DNA of 43,650 bases from Melioribacteraceae bacterium (GCA_021647785.1 JAKIUC010000034.1:1-43650), one strand, 5' to 3'. Shown: positions 34,474-42,498, counted from the first letter of the stretch. Notes: a model not told the origin generated them from the letters alone. Numbers and translations are program-made.

Positions 34474-34510
34474 AAAATGCACTTCTAAAATTAGGAGTGC
34501 ATTTTTTTTT
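34474..34510 (+). terminator. intrinsic terminator just before the Nif3 gene
   Basis: A 13-bp stem (34474-34486 with 34493-34505, one T-G wobble), a 6-nt AAAATT loop and nine T residues. It ends the aminotransferase/RpiR unit. Its T-run stops only seven bases before the next start codon, so it might also act as an attenuator for that gene. Confidence 0.85.
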
Positions 34511-34517
34511 GATACTA

Positions 34518-35633
34518 ATGCATATACATCAAGTAATTAAATATTTTGAAGAATGGGCTCCAAAGGGGGTCGCTTGGGAAAAGGATAACATCGGTTTGCA
34601 GATTGGTAACCCAAAGAACCAGGTAACAAATATAATGTTGTCTTTAGAGCTTAACAAAAAAGTTTTTGAACAAGCAGTAAAGAAAAACTGCAATTTAATT
34701 ATTACTCACCATCCATTTATTTTTAATCCCATAAAAAATCTTAATTTTTCTAATAATCCGAAAGCTGAACTGATAGAGAGATTAATTGAAGAAAAAATTT
34801 CTATCTATTCTGCACATACCAACTTAGATTTTACTAAAGGTGGCGTTAGTTTTGAATTAGCAAAAAAACTTGGATTGAAAAATATTCAGTTTTTAGAAAA
34901 TCAAGAAGGCAATCAATTTAAGTTAGTTGTCTTTGTTCCATCGGGTAGTGTTGATGAAGTATCTGAGGCAATATTTAATGCTGGTGGCGGAGTTATTGGA
35001 GAGTACTCGAAATGTAGCACTCAAAATTTTGTGGATGGAACTTTTGAAGGTTCGGAAGTTTCAAACCCGACAATAGGGAAGAAAAATATTTTTGAGAAAG
35101 TAACAGAAGTACGGCTGGAAGTTTTAGTTAACTCTTGGAAATTAAATTCAATAGTTGATGAAATGAAATCAGTTCATCCATACGAAGAACCAGCGTTCGA
35201 TGTTTTTGTAATTAAAAATAAAAATATTAATTACGGAGCAGGAGCAATTGGTGAACTTACAACCCCTTTGAATTCAAAAGAATTTTTAGCACATACTCGT
35301 AAATTGCTCAAGGCTGATGCATTAAAATATACTCTTGGTAATAGTTCAAAAATAAAAAGAGTTGCAGTTTGTGGTGGAGCTTGTTCGGACCTAATAAATA
35401 ATGCAATTGATTCAAAAGCTGATGCTTTTATTACTGCCGATATAAAATATCATACATTTCAAGAGGCTGAAAATAACATTATGCTGATAGATGCTGGTCA
35501 CTACGAGACTGAGATACACGTACTTAATCCAATAAAATTACGACTTAATAAATTTATAAAAGAAGATAAATCTAAAGTGAAAGTATTTAAATATAGTGGT
35601 TCAACTAACCCGGTAAAGTTTTATAATAACTAA
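34518..35633 (+). CDS. Nif3-like dinuclear metal-centre protein (DUF34/YqfO type)
   Basis: A 371-aa member of the NIF3/DUF34 family; I start it at the ATG at 34518 (MHIHQVIKYFEEWAPKGVAWEKDN), matching the family N-terminus, not the GTG at 34497 inside the terminator. Metal ligands are visible as H64 and H65 in ITHHPFIFNP, D104 in HTNLDF, and the C-terminal H/E pair in DAGHYETE. The middle third (about 130-235) is the extra PII-like domain found in the long YqfO subtype. Proteins of this type form hexamers with a two-metal site; the substrate is debated (GTP cyclohydrolase or tRNA-related roles are proposed). It forms an operon with the zinc-ribbon coiled-coil gene 10 nt downstream, a widespread pairing. 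Confidence 0.88.
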   Translation: MHIHQVIKYFEEWAPKGVAWEKDNIGLQIGNPKNQVTNIMLSLELNKKVFEQAVKKNCNLIITHHPFIFNPIKNLNFSNNPKAELIERLIEEKISIYSAHTNLDFTKGGVSFELAKKLGLKNIQFLENQEGNQFKLVVFVPSGSVDEVSEAIFNAGGGVIGEYSKCSTQNFVDGTFEGSEVSNPTIGKKNIFEKVTEVRLEVLVNSWKLNSIVDEMKSVHPYEEPAFDVFVIKNKNINYGAGAIGELTTPLNSKEFLAHTRKLLKADALKYTLGNSSKIKRVAVCGGACSDLINNAIDSKADAFITADIKYHTFQEAENNIMLIDAGHYETEIHVLNPIKLRLNKFIKEDKSKVKVFKYSGSTNPVKFYNN

Positions 35634-35643
35634 GGAGTCATAA

Positions 35644-36378
35644 ATGATAAACAAATTAGTAACACTCTTTTCACTTCAACTTATTGATGATGAGTTGGAT
35701 GAGTTAGAAGAGTTACGAGGCGATCTCCCATTAAGAGTTAATGCACTGAATGCAAGAATAAAAGAAATGCAAGAGCAAATTGATGAAAAAGAGAAACTAA
35801 AAAGTGATTCGCTTGAAAAGAGAAAAACCAATGAAGCAGAAATTGAACGATTGGATGTAAGTTTAAAAAGGTTTAAGGCTCAACTTTATCAAGTGCGAAA
35901 CAATAAAGAGTATGATGCTTTAACAAAAGAGATTGACCATTCTGAATCGGAGATTGAAAGACTTATAGCTGAAAATGCTGCAATGGAAACAAATGGTGAA
36001 AAACTAAAAATTGAGATTGAAGATTTAACACCTAATGTTGATGAATTAAATGTTGATCTTAAAGAGAATCAGGTTGAGTTAAAAAAGATAATTAAAGAGA
36101 ATGAAATTGAAGAGATAAAATTAAAAGATAAAAGAGAAAAGGTTGCAGCTAAAGTAAAAAAACCGGATTATAATGTTTATATGAGAATTCGTAAAGCTTT
36201 AAGAGGTAAAGCTATTGTGAAGATTAACCGTGCTGCTTGTAGCGGCTGCCATAATATTGTACCACCGCAACGCCAAATTGAGCTAAGACAAAATAAACGC
36301 TTGTTTACTTGCGAATCTTGCGGACGGATTTTGGTCTCACAAGAAATTGTTGATGCAGCTATGAAGAGTTTGAGTTAA
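35644..36378 (+). CDS. coiled-coil protein with C-terminal C4 zinc ribbon (DUF164/zf-RING_7 type)
   Basis: A 244-aa protein made of a long coiled coil (about 20-180, rich in Glu/Lys, with the conserved turn KRFKAQLYQVRNNKEYDALTKEI), followed by a zinc ribbon with two cysteine pairs, CSGCH and CESCG, around NIVPPQRQIELRQNKRLFT. This is the family often annotated 'C4-type zinc ribbon domain-containing'. It typically sits next to Nif3 genes, as here with 10 nt between. The coiled-coil hairpin plus ribbon suggests nucleic-acid or protein binding; the cellular role is not firmly known. A strong terminator follows. Confidence 0.88.
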   Translation: MINKLVTLFSLQLIDDELDELEELRGDLPLRVNALNARIKEMQEQIDEKEKLKSDSLEKRKTNEAEIERLDVSLKRFKAQLYQVRNNKEYDALTKEIDHSESEIERLIAENAAMETNGEKLKIEIEDLTPNVDELNVDLKENQVELKKIIKENEIEEIKLKDKREKVAAKVKKPDYNVYMRIRKALRGKAIVKINRAACSGCHNIVPPQRQIELRQNKRLFTCESCGRILVSQEIVDAAMKSLS

Positions 36379-36407
36379 TAACTTACTGGAAAAATGATTT
36401 AATTTAT

Positions 36408-36432
36408 GGCGTCTTTTAGGGACGCCTTTTTT
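36408..36432 (+). terminator. rho-independent terminator after the zinc-ribbon gene
   Basis: GGCGTC (36408-36413) pairs with GACGCC (36421-36426), followed by six T residues, 30 nt past the stop codon. Confidence 0.9.
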
Positions 36433-36702
36433 ATTGCACAGAGAGTTAAAACTAATCATTTTGGTGCATCTCGTTTTAAGCGTCTAAAAAGAGATTAAAT
36501 AACAAAGACCAAAAGATAAATTTCAAATAAATAACAAAACCAAAAGATCAAAAAGATAAACTGAATGTTCGAAAGAACTTTACATAAATTAAAAAATGGA
36601 GTTTAGAAATTGAAATGAATATTATTTTGTTTTTAAGTTTTGGCATTTGTTCTTTTTTTTTTGAATATTATTCCGAGCAGAAAGGCAACAAAAATGTACT
36701 TA
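36433..36702. other. AT-rich non-coding stretch
   Basis: About 270 bp with no credible gene. It contains degenerate short repeats such as CCAAAAGAT (twice, around 36510 and 36541) and a T-rich stretch near 36625-36660. Nothing like a structured RNA or promoter stands out. Confidence 0.5.
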
Positions 36703-36712
36703 GGAGGAAAAG

Positions 36713-36886
36713 ATGTCTAATAATAAAAGTATAATTTTAGATGAGTTTGAAAATGAGATATTTGAAATTTATGAAAGAAGTCATCTAACCCATAATCTCC
36801 ACAAGTGCATCAAAAACATTTTTTACTGGAATAATATTAATGGAATATTTTCCTTTCACAGTTTTGTAATTTGTTTTAGGTATTAA
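36713..36886 (+). CDS. possible small ORF with strong ribosome-binding site, overlapping radA 3' end
   Basis: A 57-codon frame beginning MSNNKSIILDEFENEIFEIYE is preceded by TTAGGAGG five bases before its ATG, one of the strongest Shine-Dalgarno sites in the window. After about 24 codons it runs antisense into the end of radA, where its sequence becomes the reverse of that gene (H/N/F-rich), so only the first part looks like real protein. It may be a gene truncated when radA's neighbourhood was rearranged, or a short leader. No family recognised. Confidence 0.3.
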   Translation: MSNNKSIILDEFENEIFEIYERSHLTHNLHKCIKNIFYWNNINGIFSFHSFVICFRY

Positions 36887-38131
36887 AATGGAAGTAAATC
36901 CTAACTTTTCCGCTTCCTGAATTCGTTTCTCAATTTGGCTAACTCCGCGTATCTCTCCACCGAGACCAACTTCTCCAATTGCTGCAAATCCTTCGTTGGG
37001 TTGTTTATCTTTAAAGCTTGATGCAATTGAACAGCAGACGGCTAAATCGGCAGCTGGCTCCATTATTTTTAATCCACCAGCAATATTTAAGAAAACATTC
37101 GCTGATGATAACCGTAGTTTTACTCGTTTCTCTAAAACGGCGAGGAGAATTGATAATCGTTTATAATCAAATCCGGTAGCCACACGCTGCGGGTTCCCAT
37201 AATTGGATGGAGTAACAAGCGCCTGCACCTCTAACAATACTGGACGGCTACCTTCAATTGTAGCGGTTACTACAGAGCCAGTAGTATCGGTTGAATGTTC
37301 GCTTAAAAATATTTCACTCGGATTTTTCACTTCGGTTAAGCCATCATCATGCATTTCAAAAATGCCAATTTCGTTTGTTCCGCCAAAACGATTTTTAAGT
37401 GAGCGTAAAATTCTGTAATTATGATTTCGCTCACCCTCAAATTGGAGAACTGCATCAACCATATGTTCAAGTAGTTTTGGTCCTGCAATATAGCCTTCCT
37501 TAGTTATGTGCCCTACAAGAACAGCAACAAAATTTTTACTTTTAGCAAGCTGCATAATGTGATTTGCCGATTCACGAATTTGTGTAACAGTACCTGGAGC
37601 ATTATCCAACTCTGCACGCTGCATTGTTTGTATTGAGTCAATCATCACTACATCTGGATTTATTTTATTTATTGCAGATTCAATTAACTCCATCTCTGTA
37701 ACTGCGAGAACATAAAAATTGCTTGTGTTCAGTTTTAATCTTTTTGCTCGTAAGTTTAATTGCGTAGTCGATTCCTCGCCGCTAACATAAAGTACTGTAC
37801 CCCTTATGGATGCTGCTGCTTGCATAACTAATGTAGATTTTCCAATACCAGGGTCCCCTCCAATTAGCACAACGGAGCCTTGCATAAATCCGCCGCCAAG
37901 CACTCTATCAAATTCTGAAATATTTGTTTCAATTCTTTTCTCATCTGTTTCAAGAATCTCATCAAGTTTTACAACATTTAAAGTAGTTGATAAAATGGGT
38001 GTGGACTTTTTATTATCAACAAGTTCCTCCGAGAATGTATTCCACTCATTACACTCCGGGCATTTGCCAAGCCATTTAAGGGTTTCGTAGCCACAACTTG
38101 AACATACATATTTAACTTTTAATCTTGCCAC
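36785..38131 (-). CDS. radA: DNA repair protein RadA (Sms)
   Basis: A 448-aa RecA-like ATPase that drives branch migration during recombinational repair. It uses a GTG start at 38131. In order: an N-terminal C4 zinc finger (C10, C13, C24, C27), Walker A GGDPGIGKST (91-100), Walker B-like VVMIDSIQTM (161-170), the RadA-specific KNRFG (246-250), and a C-terminal Lon-protease-like domain with the GLGGEIRGVSQIEKRI segment. All parts are complete. Its GTG shares one base with the TAG stop of the upstream ABC-ATPase gene (TAGTG), so the two are translationally coupled. That link to a lipid-transport ATPase is likely only positional. Confidence 0.97.
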   Translation of the reverse strand: MARLKVKYVCSSCGYETLKWLGKCPECNEWNTFSEELVDNKKSTPILSTTLNVVKLDEILETDEKRIETNISEFDRVLGGGFMQGSVVLIGGDPGIGKSTLVMQAAASIRGTVLYVSGEESTTQLNLRAKRLKLNTSNFYVLAVTEMELIESAINKINPDVVMIDSIQTMQRAELDNAPGTVTQIRESANHIMQLAKSKNFVAVLVGHITKEGYIAGPKLLEHMVDAVLQFEGERNHNYRILRSLKNRFGGTNEIGIFEMHDDGLTEVKNPSEIFLSEHSTDTTGSVVTATIEGSRPVLLEVQALVTPSNYGNPQRVATGFDYKRLSILLAVLEKRVKLRLSSANVFLNIAGGLKIMEPAADLAVCCSIASSFKDKQPNEGFAAIGEVGLGGEIRGVSQIEKRIQEAEKLGFTSILIPKTNYKTVKGKYSINIIPVKNVFDALVEIMG

Positions 38132-38862
38132 TACAGAACTGTCCTCTTAACAAAGTTTTGAATCACAGTATCGTTGCTATTTAATACTTCATCATAAGTT
38201 CCGGAAAAATATATTTTTCCGTTGTGCATCATCGATACTTTATCTGCAACATTTTTTACACTAAACATATCGTGGGTTACAACAATTGATGTAACATTAA
38301 TTTCTTTATTTAAGTGAATTATAAGCTCATCAATTGAATCAGACATAATAGGATCAAGCCCAGTGGTGGGTTCATCATATAAAATGTACTGCGGATTTGT
38401 AACCAATGCACGGGCAAGACCAACACGTTTTTTCATACCCCCGGAAAGTTCTGCTGGTTTTTTTTTCTGAATTCCTGGGAGACCTACAAGTTCTAATTTT
38501 TCAGAAACAATTTCATCAATTTTGTTTTGTGATAAATTATGGTCATTTTCAACAAGCGAGAGCCAAATGTTTTCTTCAATTGTCATTGAATCGAAAAGTG
38601 CAGCACCTTGGAATAAAAAACCAAACAATTTACGAACCTCGTAAAGTTCAGTCTTGTTCAAATTATTAATATTTTTCCCTTCAATGCAAACGGAGCCTCT
38701 ATCTGGCTGAAGTAAACCTACAATAAGTTTTAATAAAACACTTTTGCCGCAGCCACTTGGTCCAATAATGGCAAGGGTTTCACCTTGTTTTATAGTTAGC
38801 TCAACACCTTGTAAAACTTTGTTATCTTCAAATTGCTTATGTAAATCTATTATTTCAATCAT
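38131..38862 (-). CDS. MlaF-like ABC transporter ATPase
   Basis: A 243-aa ATP-binding subunit of the MlaF/Mkl type that powers phospholipid transport between the membranes. Walker A GPSGCGKS (34-41), Q-loop in FLFQGAALFDSMTIEEN, signature LSGGMKKR (139-146), Walker B ILYDEPTTGLD (160-170), and the H-loop in VVTHDM. The 'ALFDSMT' and 'NIWLSL' patterns are typical of the MlaF branch. The permease (MlaE) and substrate-binding (MlaD) genes that usually accompany it are absent on both sides within the window: upstream lies a divergent ArsC-like gene, downstream radA, which overlaps it by one base. Confidence 0.88.
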   Translation of the reverse strand: MIEIIDLHKQFEDNKVLQGVELTIKQGETLAIIGPSGCGKSVLLKLIVGLLQPDRGSVCIEGKNINNLNKTELYEVRKLFGFLFQGAALFDSMTIEENIWLSLVENDHNLSQNKIDEIVSEKLELVGLPGIQKKKPAELSGGMKKRVGLARALVTNPQYILYDEPTTGLDPIMSDSIDELIIHLNKEINVTSIVVTHDMFSVKNVADKVSMMHNGKIYFSGTYDEVLNSNDTVIQNFVKRTVL

Positions 38863-39058
38863 TGCAGTTGCTTTTATTTATTGCAGCAAAAATAGAATAA
38901 TAATTAGGGAGTTGAAAGAGGAATAATTAGTAGAAAATTAATTCCAGAAGTATGGATGTTTATATCAGCAAACTATGTAACCATTTTAGTGAGGAATAAT
39001 TCAATAGAAATTATTAATATTCATGGTGAAGGTTTTAAAATTATTTATTGAGTGAAGA

Positions 39059-39400
39059 ATGAATATTCAAATTATTGGTACAAAAAAATGTAATGGAACT
39101 AAAAAGGCACAACGATATTTTAAGGAACGGAGAATTAATTTCCACTTCAAAGACTTGGCAGTAAAGGGTTTAAGCAAAGGGGAACTCGAAAACATTTGCA
39201 GAGTTTATAAATATGATGAGTTACTTGATAAAGAGAGTAAGCAATATAAAAAACGTGGATTGGAATTTATGGTCTTCAATGTGGAGGATGAATTGCTTGC
39301 TAATGCACAATTACTAAAAACACCAATTGTAAGAAATGGTAACAAAGTAACAATTGGGGTTGAAGAACAAATATGGAGTGAATGGTTAACAAGTGCCTAA
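39059..39400 (+). CDS. ArsC/Spx-family thioredoxin-fold protein
   Basis: A 113-aa protein of the ArsC/YffB/Spx family. The N-terminus MNIQIIGTKKCNGTKKAQRYF carries a single cysteine (C11, CxxT), followed by the family pattern of RxINFHFKDLAVKGLSKGEL and a C-terminal LLKTPIVRNGNKVTIGVEEQIW. There is no second catalytic Cys, so it is not a classical thioredoxin-linked arsenate reductase; a glutaredoxin-linked reductase or a regulatory Spx-like role is possible. It stands alone, divergent from the ABC ATPase. A 15-bp direct repeat overlaps the region of its stop codon. Confidence 0.8.
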   Translation: MNIQIIGTKKCNGTKKAQRYFKERRINFHFKDLAVKGLSKGELENICRVYKYDELLDKESKQYKKRGLEFMVFNVEDELLANAQLLKTPIVRNGNKVTIGVEEQIWSEWLTSA

Positions 39401-39442
39401 AGTTATAAGTTGAAAAGTGCCTAAAGTTACTAACCTCTAACC

Positions 39443-40057
39443 TTAAGACAAAACCCCTCTTTTTTGTAAGTTGTTAATTAACTGTTTGTGCGATTTAAAA
39501 TGAATGCCATCCCACCCACATTTTTTAGCACCTTCAACATACTCAGCTATATCGTCAATAAAGATATGGCTTTCTGAAGATTCATTCGTGAAAGCCTCTA
39601 CTGCTCTATAGATTCTCTCCTCTGGTTTAATTGCACCTACTTCGTGCGATAGAATTAGTTTATCGAAGTGTTTAAGGAAATCATACTTCTCCCATCCATA
39701 TTTTTGGTGAATGAAATTAGTGTTCGATAAAAGTACAAGTTTGTAGTTCTGTTTTAATATTGGAAGTAGTGCTGTTGTCTCTCTGTTCTCAACAAACAAA
39801 TCGGCATAAATGTGTTTGAGGTTTTCTTCTTCAATTTTATTTTCACTCCAGTCACACATTATTTTTAGAAACTCATTATCACTCAATTCCCATTTTTCAT
39901 ATTCTCTGTGAATGTGATAATTATCATAATATTTCTTAGCAAATCTATCTCCAAGTCCAGTATCAATAATATTCATAGAATCAATTATTCTGTTGTAATC
40001 AAAGGGGATTAGGACATTTCCTAAATCAAAAACAATAACTTTAAAACTATTTTTCAT
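39443..40057 (-). CDS. HAD-family hydrolase (HAD-IA, YihX-like)
   Basis: A 204-aa HAD phosphatase. Motif I is VIVFDLGNVL (nucleophile D11; the DxGN form of the YihX/epoxide-hydrolase-like branch). The helical cap covers about 20-85. Motif II is LLSNTN, motif III the Lys in GAIKPEERIY, and motif IV FIDDIAEYVEGA. All residues for a phosphatase are present. Likely substrates are sugar phosphates or nucleotides; no closer call is possible. It starts immediately downstream of the Nudix stop (no gap), so the two form an operon. Confidence 0.9.
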   Translation of the reverse strand: MKNSFKVIVFDLGNVLIPFDYNRIIDSMNIIDTGLGDRFAKKYYDNYHIHREYEKWELSDNEFLKIMCDWSENKIEEENLKHIYADLFVENRETTALLPILKQNYKLVLLSNTNFIHQKYGWEKYDFLKHFDKLILSHEVGAIKPEERIYRAVEAFTNESSESHIFIDDIAEYVEGAKKCGWDGIHFKSHKQLINNLQKRGVLS

Positions 40058-40474
40058 TTATTTACCTTTCTTGTGTTTAGTCTCTTTGCTAAAAGCTTTT
40101 AGAATTAGTTTGGTTAATTTTGTGTTATTAATCATTTCCGGAACTTTGTATAAGGGAACCCAAAGCCGCTCTCTAAAATTATCTTCTTCCCATTTTTTAA
40201 AAACTTTTGTTACTTCCATTGTATAAACCTTTACGCTGCAAGTGCCGCCCCATTTTTTATATTTATATGAGCCAATTTTACTTTCAGAAACAATACCCCA
40301 AATACCACCTTCTTCAACTGATTCTTTAAGTGCCGACCCTTGTGGTGTGTGATTATCTTCAATAATTCCTTTGGGGATAGTCCAGTTTCCTTTGAGGGTT
40401 GTTATCAGAAGAATTTCAATTTTGCCTTTGTGCTTACGGAATGGAATAACTCCAGATTGATCAAATATTTCCAT
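40058..40474 (-). CDS. Nudix hydrolase
   Basis: A 138-aa protein if started at the ATG at 40474 (MEIFDQSGVIPFRKHKGKIEIL), the usual Nudix N-terminus; a longer in-frame extension would overlap the sixA start and lacks family similarity. The Nudix box is at about 36-58, PKGIIEDNHTPQGSALKESVEEGG: the metal-binding E51, E54 and E55 of the R/K-E-x-x-E-E core are there, but the first box Glu is replaced by His and the Arg by Lys. These hydrolyse nucleoside diphosphate derivatives. Downstream, the HAD gene abuts it; upstream it diverges from sixA. The pair of small hydrolases may clean up nucleotide or sugar-phosphate by-products. Confidence 0.85.
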   Translation of the reverse strand: MEIFDQSGVIPFRKHKGKIEILLITTLKGNWTIPKGIIEDNHTPQGSALKESVEEGGIWGIVSESKIGSYKYKKWGGTCSVKVYTMEVTKVFKKWEEDNFRERLWVPLYKVPEMINNTKLTKLILKAFSKETKHKKGK

Positions 40475-40567
40475 AGACCTATTAAAATAATAAAATGAGA
40501 AAAGGAAACTTATTATTTCTATCTTAGAAATGAAAATACTTTTAATTATTATTTGAGCCATATTGTT

Positions 40568-41065
40568 ATGAAAATCCTTTACCTTATCCGCCACGCAAAA
40601 TCTAGTTGGGAAGACCACTTACTATCCGATTACGACAGACCCCTTAGTGACAGAGGCAAAAGAGATGCACCCAAAATTGGAGAAGTATTAAAATCGAAAA
40701 AAGCTAAGCCCGATTTAATAATGTCGAGTTCAGCAAGGCGTGCTTTAAAAACAGCAAAAATAATTTCATCCATATTAAACTATCCTGTTGAAGATATTGT
40801 TGAAGAGTCTGCAATCTACGAAGCAACAACTCAAGATTTATTGAATTTAATTAATAAAATTGATGATAAAAATAATACAGTATTTCTATTTGGACACAAT
40901 CCGGCATTTACAGTACTTGCAAATTTATTAGGCAATAAATTTATTGATAATATGCCTACATGTGCTGTAGCAGAATTAAAGTTGGATGTTAACTCTTGGA
41001 AAGATGTTGCTGCTGATCGCGGAAAACTTATAAGTTTTGAATATCCAAAAAAATATGAGGTGTAG
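40568..41065 (+). CDS. sixA: phosphohistidine phosphatase SixA-like
   Basis: A 165-aa histidine-phosphatase-fold protein of the SixA group. The ATG at 40568 gives the typical start MKILYLIRHAKSSWEDH (catalytic H9 in the RHAKSSW motif, next DYDRPLSDRGKRDAP). SSARRALKTAKII contains the second Arg, IYEATTQDLL the acid, and LFGHNPAFT the second catalytic His. SixA removes phosphate from histidine in phosphorelay proteins such as ArcB or PTS components; in this phylum the target is unknown. It is divergent from the Nudix gene, with the starts about 90 bp apart. Confidence 0.9.
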   Translation: MKILYLIRHAKSSWEDHLLSDYDRPLSDRGKRDAPKIGEVLKSKKAKPDLIMSSSARRALKTAKIISSILNYPVEDIVEESAIYEATTQDLLNLINKIDDKNNTVFLFGHNPAFTVLANLLGNKFIDNMPTCAVAELKLDVNSWKDVAADRGKLISFEYPKKYEV

Positions 41066-41201
41066 TAAACTTATTTGGTTTTGCAATAAAAGAGGTTTAT
41101 CTTATTACAACAATTAAAACATTCGTTAATTAATAGGAATATTAATTTTTTTTTGATATAGGGTCGAGGGATAAATGAGCTATAAAAAAGAGAATATCTA
41201 A

Positions 41202-42014
41202 GTGAGACTTAAATTAACTCTTATAATATCGGGCAAAAAAGAACTTCCACTTAATTACAACTATCCACTCTCGGCTGCGATTTATAAATTATTACATTTT
41301 GGTTCTTCTGAGTTTTCCGAATTTCTTCATGATATTGGATATCAGGAGCAAGGCAAAACTTATAAACTTTTCTCTTTTGCTTTACGATTTGAAAAACCAC
41401 CAAGAATTAAAAACAACAGATTTTATCTAAAAAGTGATAAAATATTTTTAATAATTTCCTCTCCTTTAATTGAAAGTTTTATAAAGAATTTTGTTGTGGG
41501 AACATTCCAGAATCAAATTATAGAAGTAGTTTCAGAAAACATTAAAACCATATTAACCGTTGAACAAGTTGAGACCCTCCTAGAACCTAACTATAAAAAC
41601 TCAATGTACTTCACACTATTATCGCCTCTTGTACTTGCAACTAAAAAAGAATCGAATGGAAAACTTATTCCAAAATATTTCCGTTACTACGATGATATAA
41701 ATGAAATAACTCGCGTCTTTAATCAAAACTTAGTTAACAAATATAAACTAATTCACAATTTGGAATATGAAGGTGAACCGCTAAAATTCCGATGGGATAC
41801 CGAATATATTGATAGACGTTTAAGTAAAAATAAAAAAGTAACAAAACTAATAAGTGCTTCAATTCGTGGAAATATAATAAACATAAAAGCTAATGAAATT
41901 CCATTTACGCTTGAAGGGAATACAGATTTGATGAAAGTTGGTTACGAGTGTGGGTTTGGTTCGCAAAATAGTTTGGGGTTTGGGTTAGCAAAGACCAGAC
42001 ACAAATTTCACTAA
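41202..42014 (+). CDS. cas6: CRISPR-associated endoribonuclease Cas6 (orphan)
   Basis: A 270-aa Cas6 protein with a GTG start (MRLKLTLIISGKKELPLNYNY). It processes CRISPR precursor RNA in type I and III systems. Against Pyrococcus furiosus Cas6, the catalytic triad is conserved: Y28 in AAIYKLL, H43 in FLHDIGY and K55 in KLFSFAL. The C-terminal glycine-rich RNA-binding motif is present too (MKVGYECGFGSQNSLGFG, about 245-262). Both ferredoxin-like domains are complete and the length is normal. No other cas gene and no CRISPR repeats lie within the window on either side, so either the array is elsewhere in the genome or this is a leftover. Codon use looks like its neighbours. Confidence 0.9.
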   Translation: MRLKLTLIISGKKELPLNYNYPLSAAIYKLLHFGSSEFSEFLHDIGYQEQGKTYKLFSFALRFEKPPRIKNNRFYLKSDKIFLIISSPLIESFIKNFVVGTFQNQIIEVVSENIKTILTVEQVETLLEPNYKNSMYFTLLSPLVLATKKESNGKLIPKYFRYYDDINEITRVFNQNLVNKYKLIHNLEYEGEPLKFRWDTEYIDRRLSKNKKVTKLISASIRGNIINIKANEIPFTLEGNTDLMKVGYECGFGSQNSLGFGLAKTRHKFH

Positions 42015-42498
42015 TTAGCACGAATAGAAACTGAAGACACTAATTGCACGAATTGACACGAATAAAAATCATACTGATAATTGGTGAGTGTGAGTTACTT
42101 GGCGAAGCTGTGGAATTATACGAACCCGCCTACCGGTCGGACAGGTTTCACGAATTGGTAGAGAAGCAAGCTAAAGTGGTTTACTAAGTTGTGATTTGTA
42201 CTAATTAGTACAAATTAATGTGGTCGCAATTTGCGAGTACATCACTTTTTGAAAAGTGAGGTAATATGAAAACAGAAAAAATTAATCAAATTGACTGAAG
42301 AAACCCTCAAAATGAAGAAGAACGAATTTTAATTAATAAATTGATAAATTGATAATCAATAGTCAGATTAAAATTTGTAGTGAATTTCACATTAAGGAAT
42401 TTGAGAAAAATAAATATATTATGGCTTGTAATCACGACAATCAAATCTAGATATATTTCAAAATTGACTTATTGAATCACAAAACTAAACCCACCAAG
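42015..42498. other. non-coding accessory stretch with palindromes
   Basis: About 480 bp without a credible gene. It contains CACGAAT-like short repeats (42019-42063), a GC-rich imperfect palindrome around CCTACCGGTCGGACAGG (42129-42145) and a perfect 22-bp AT-rich palindrome (42194-42215). Two small hairpins, TCGCA...TGCGA and CACTTTT..AAAAGTG, follow just before a 10-codon frame at about 42267 (ATGAAAACAGAAAAAATT) that looks like a gene stub. No CRISPR repeats are present. Confidence 0.55.
42194..42215. repeat. perfect 22-bp palindrome
   Basis: The sequence ATTTGTACTAA and its complement TTAGTACAAAT join without a spacer. It could be a protein-binding site or an old element end. Confidence 0.85.

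Noticed and set aside
38863-39058. Small gene between the ABC ATPase and the ArsC-like gene
   Set aside because: Only short interrupted frames are present; the region is better seen as a divergent promoter region.
41066-42498. CRISPR array next to cas6
   Set aside because: Both flanks were read for direct repeats of 25-40 bp with regular spacing; none exist, only short CACGAAT words and palindromes.
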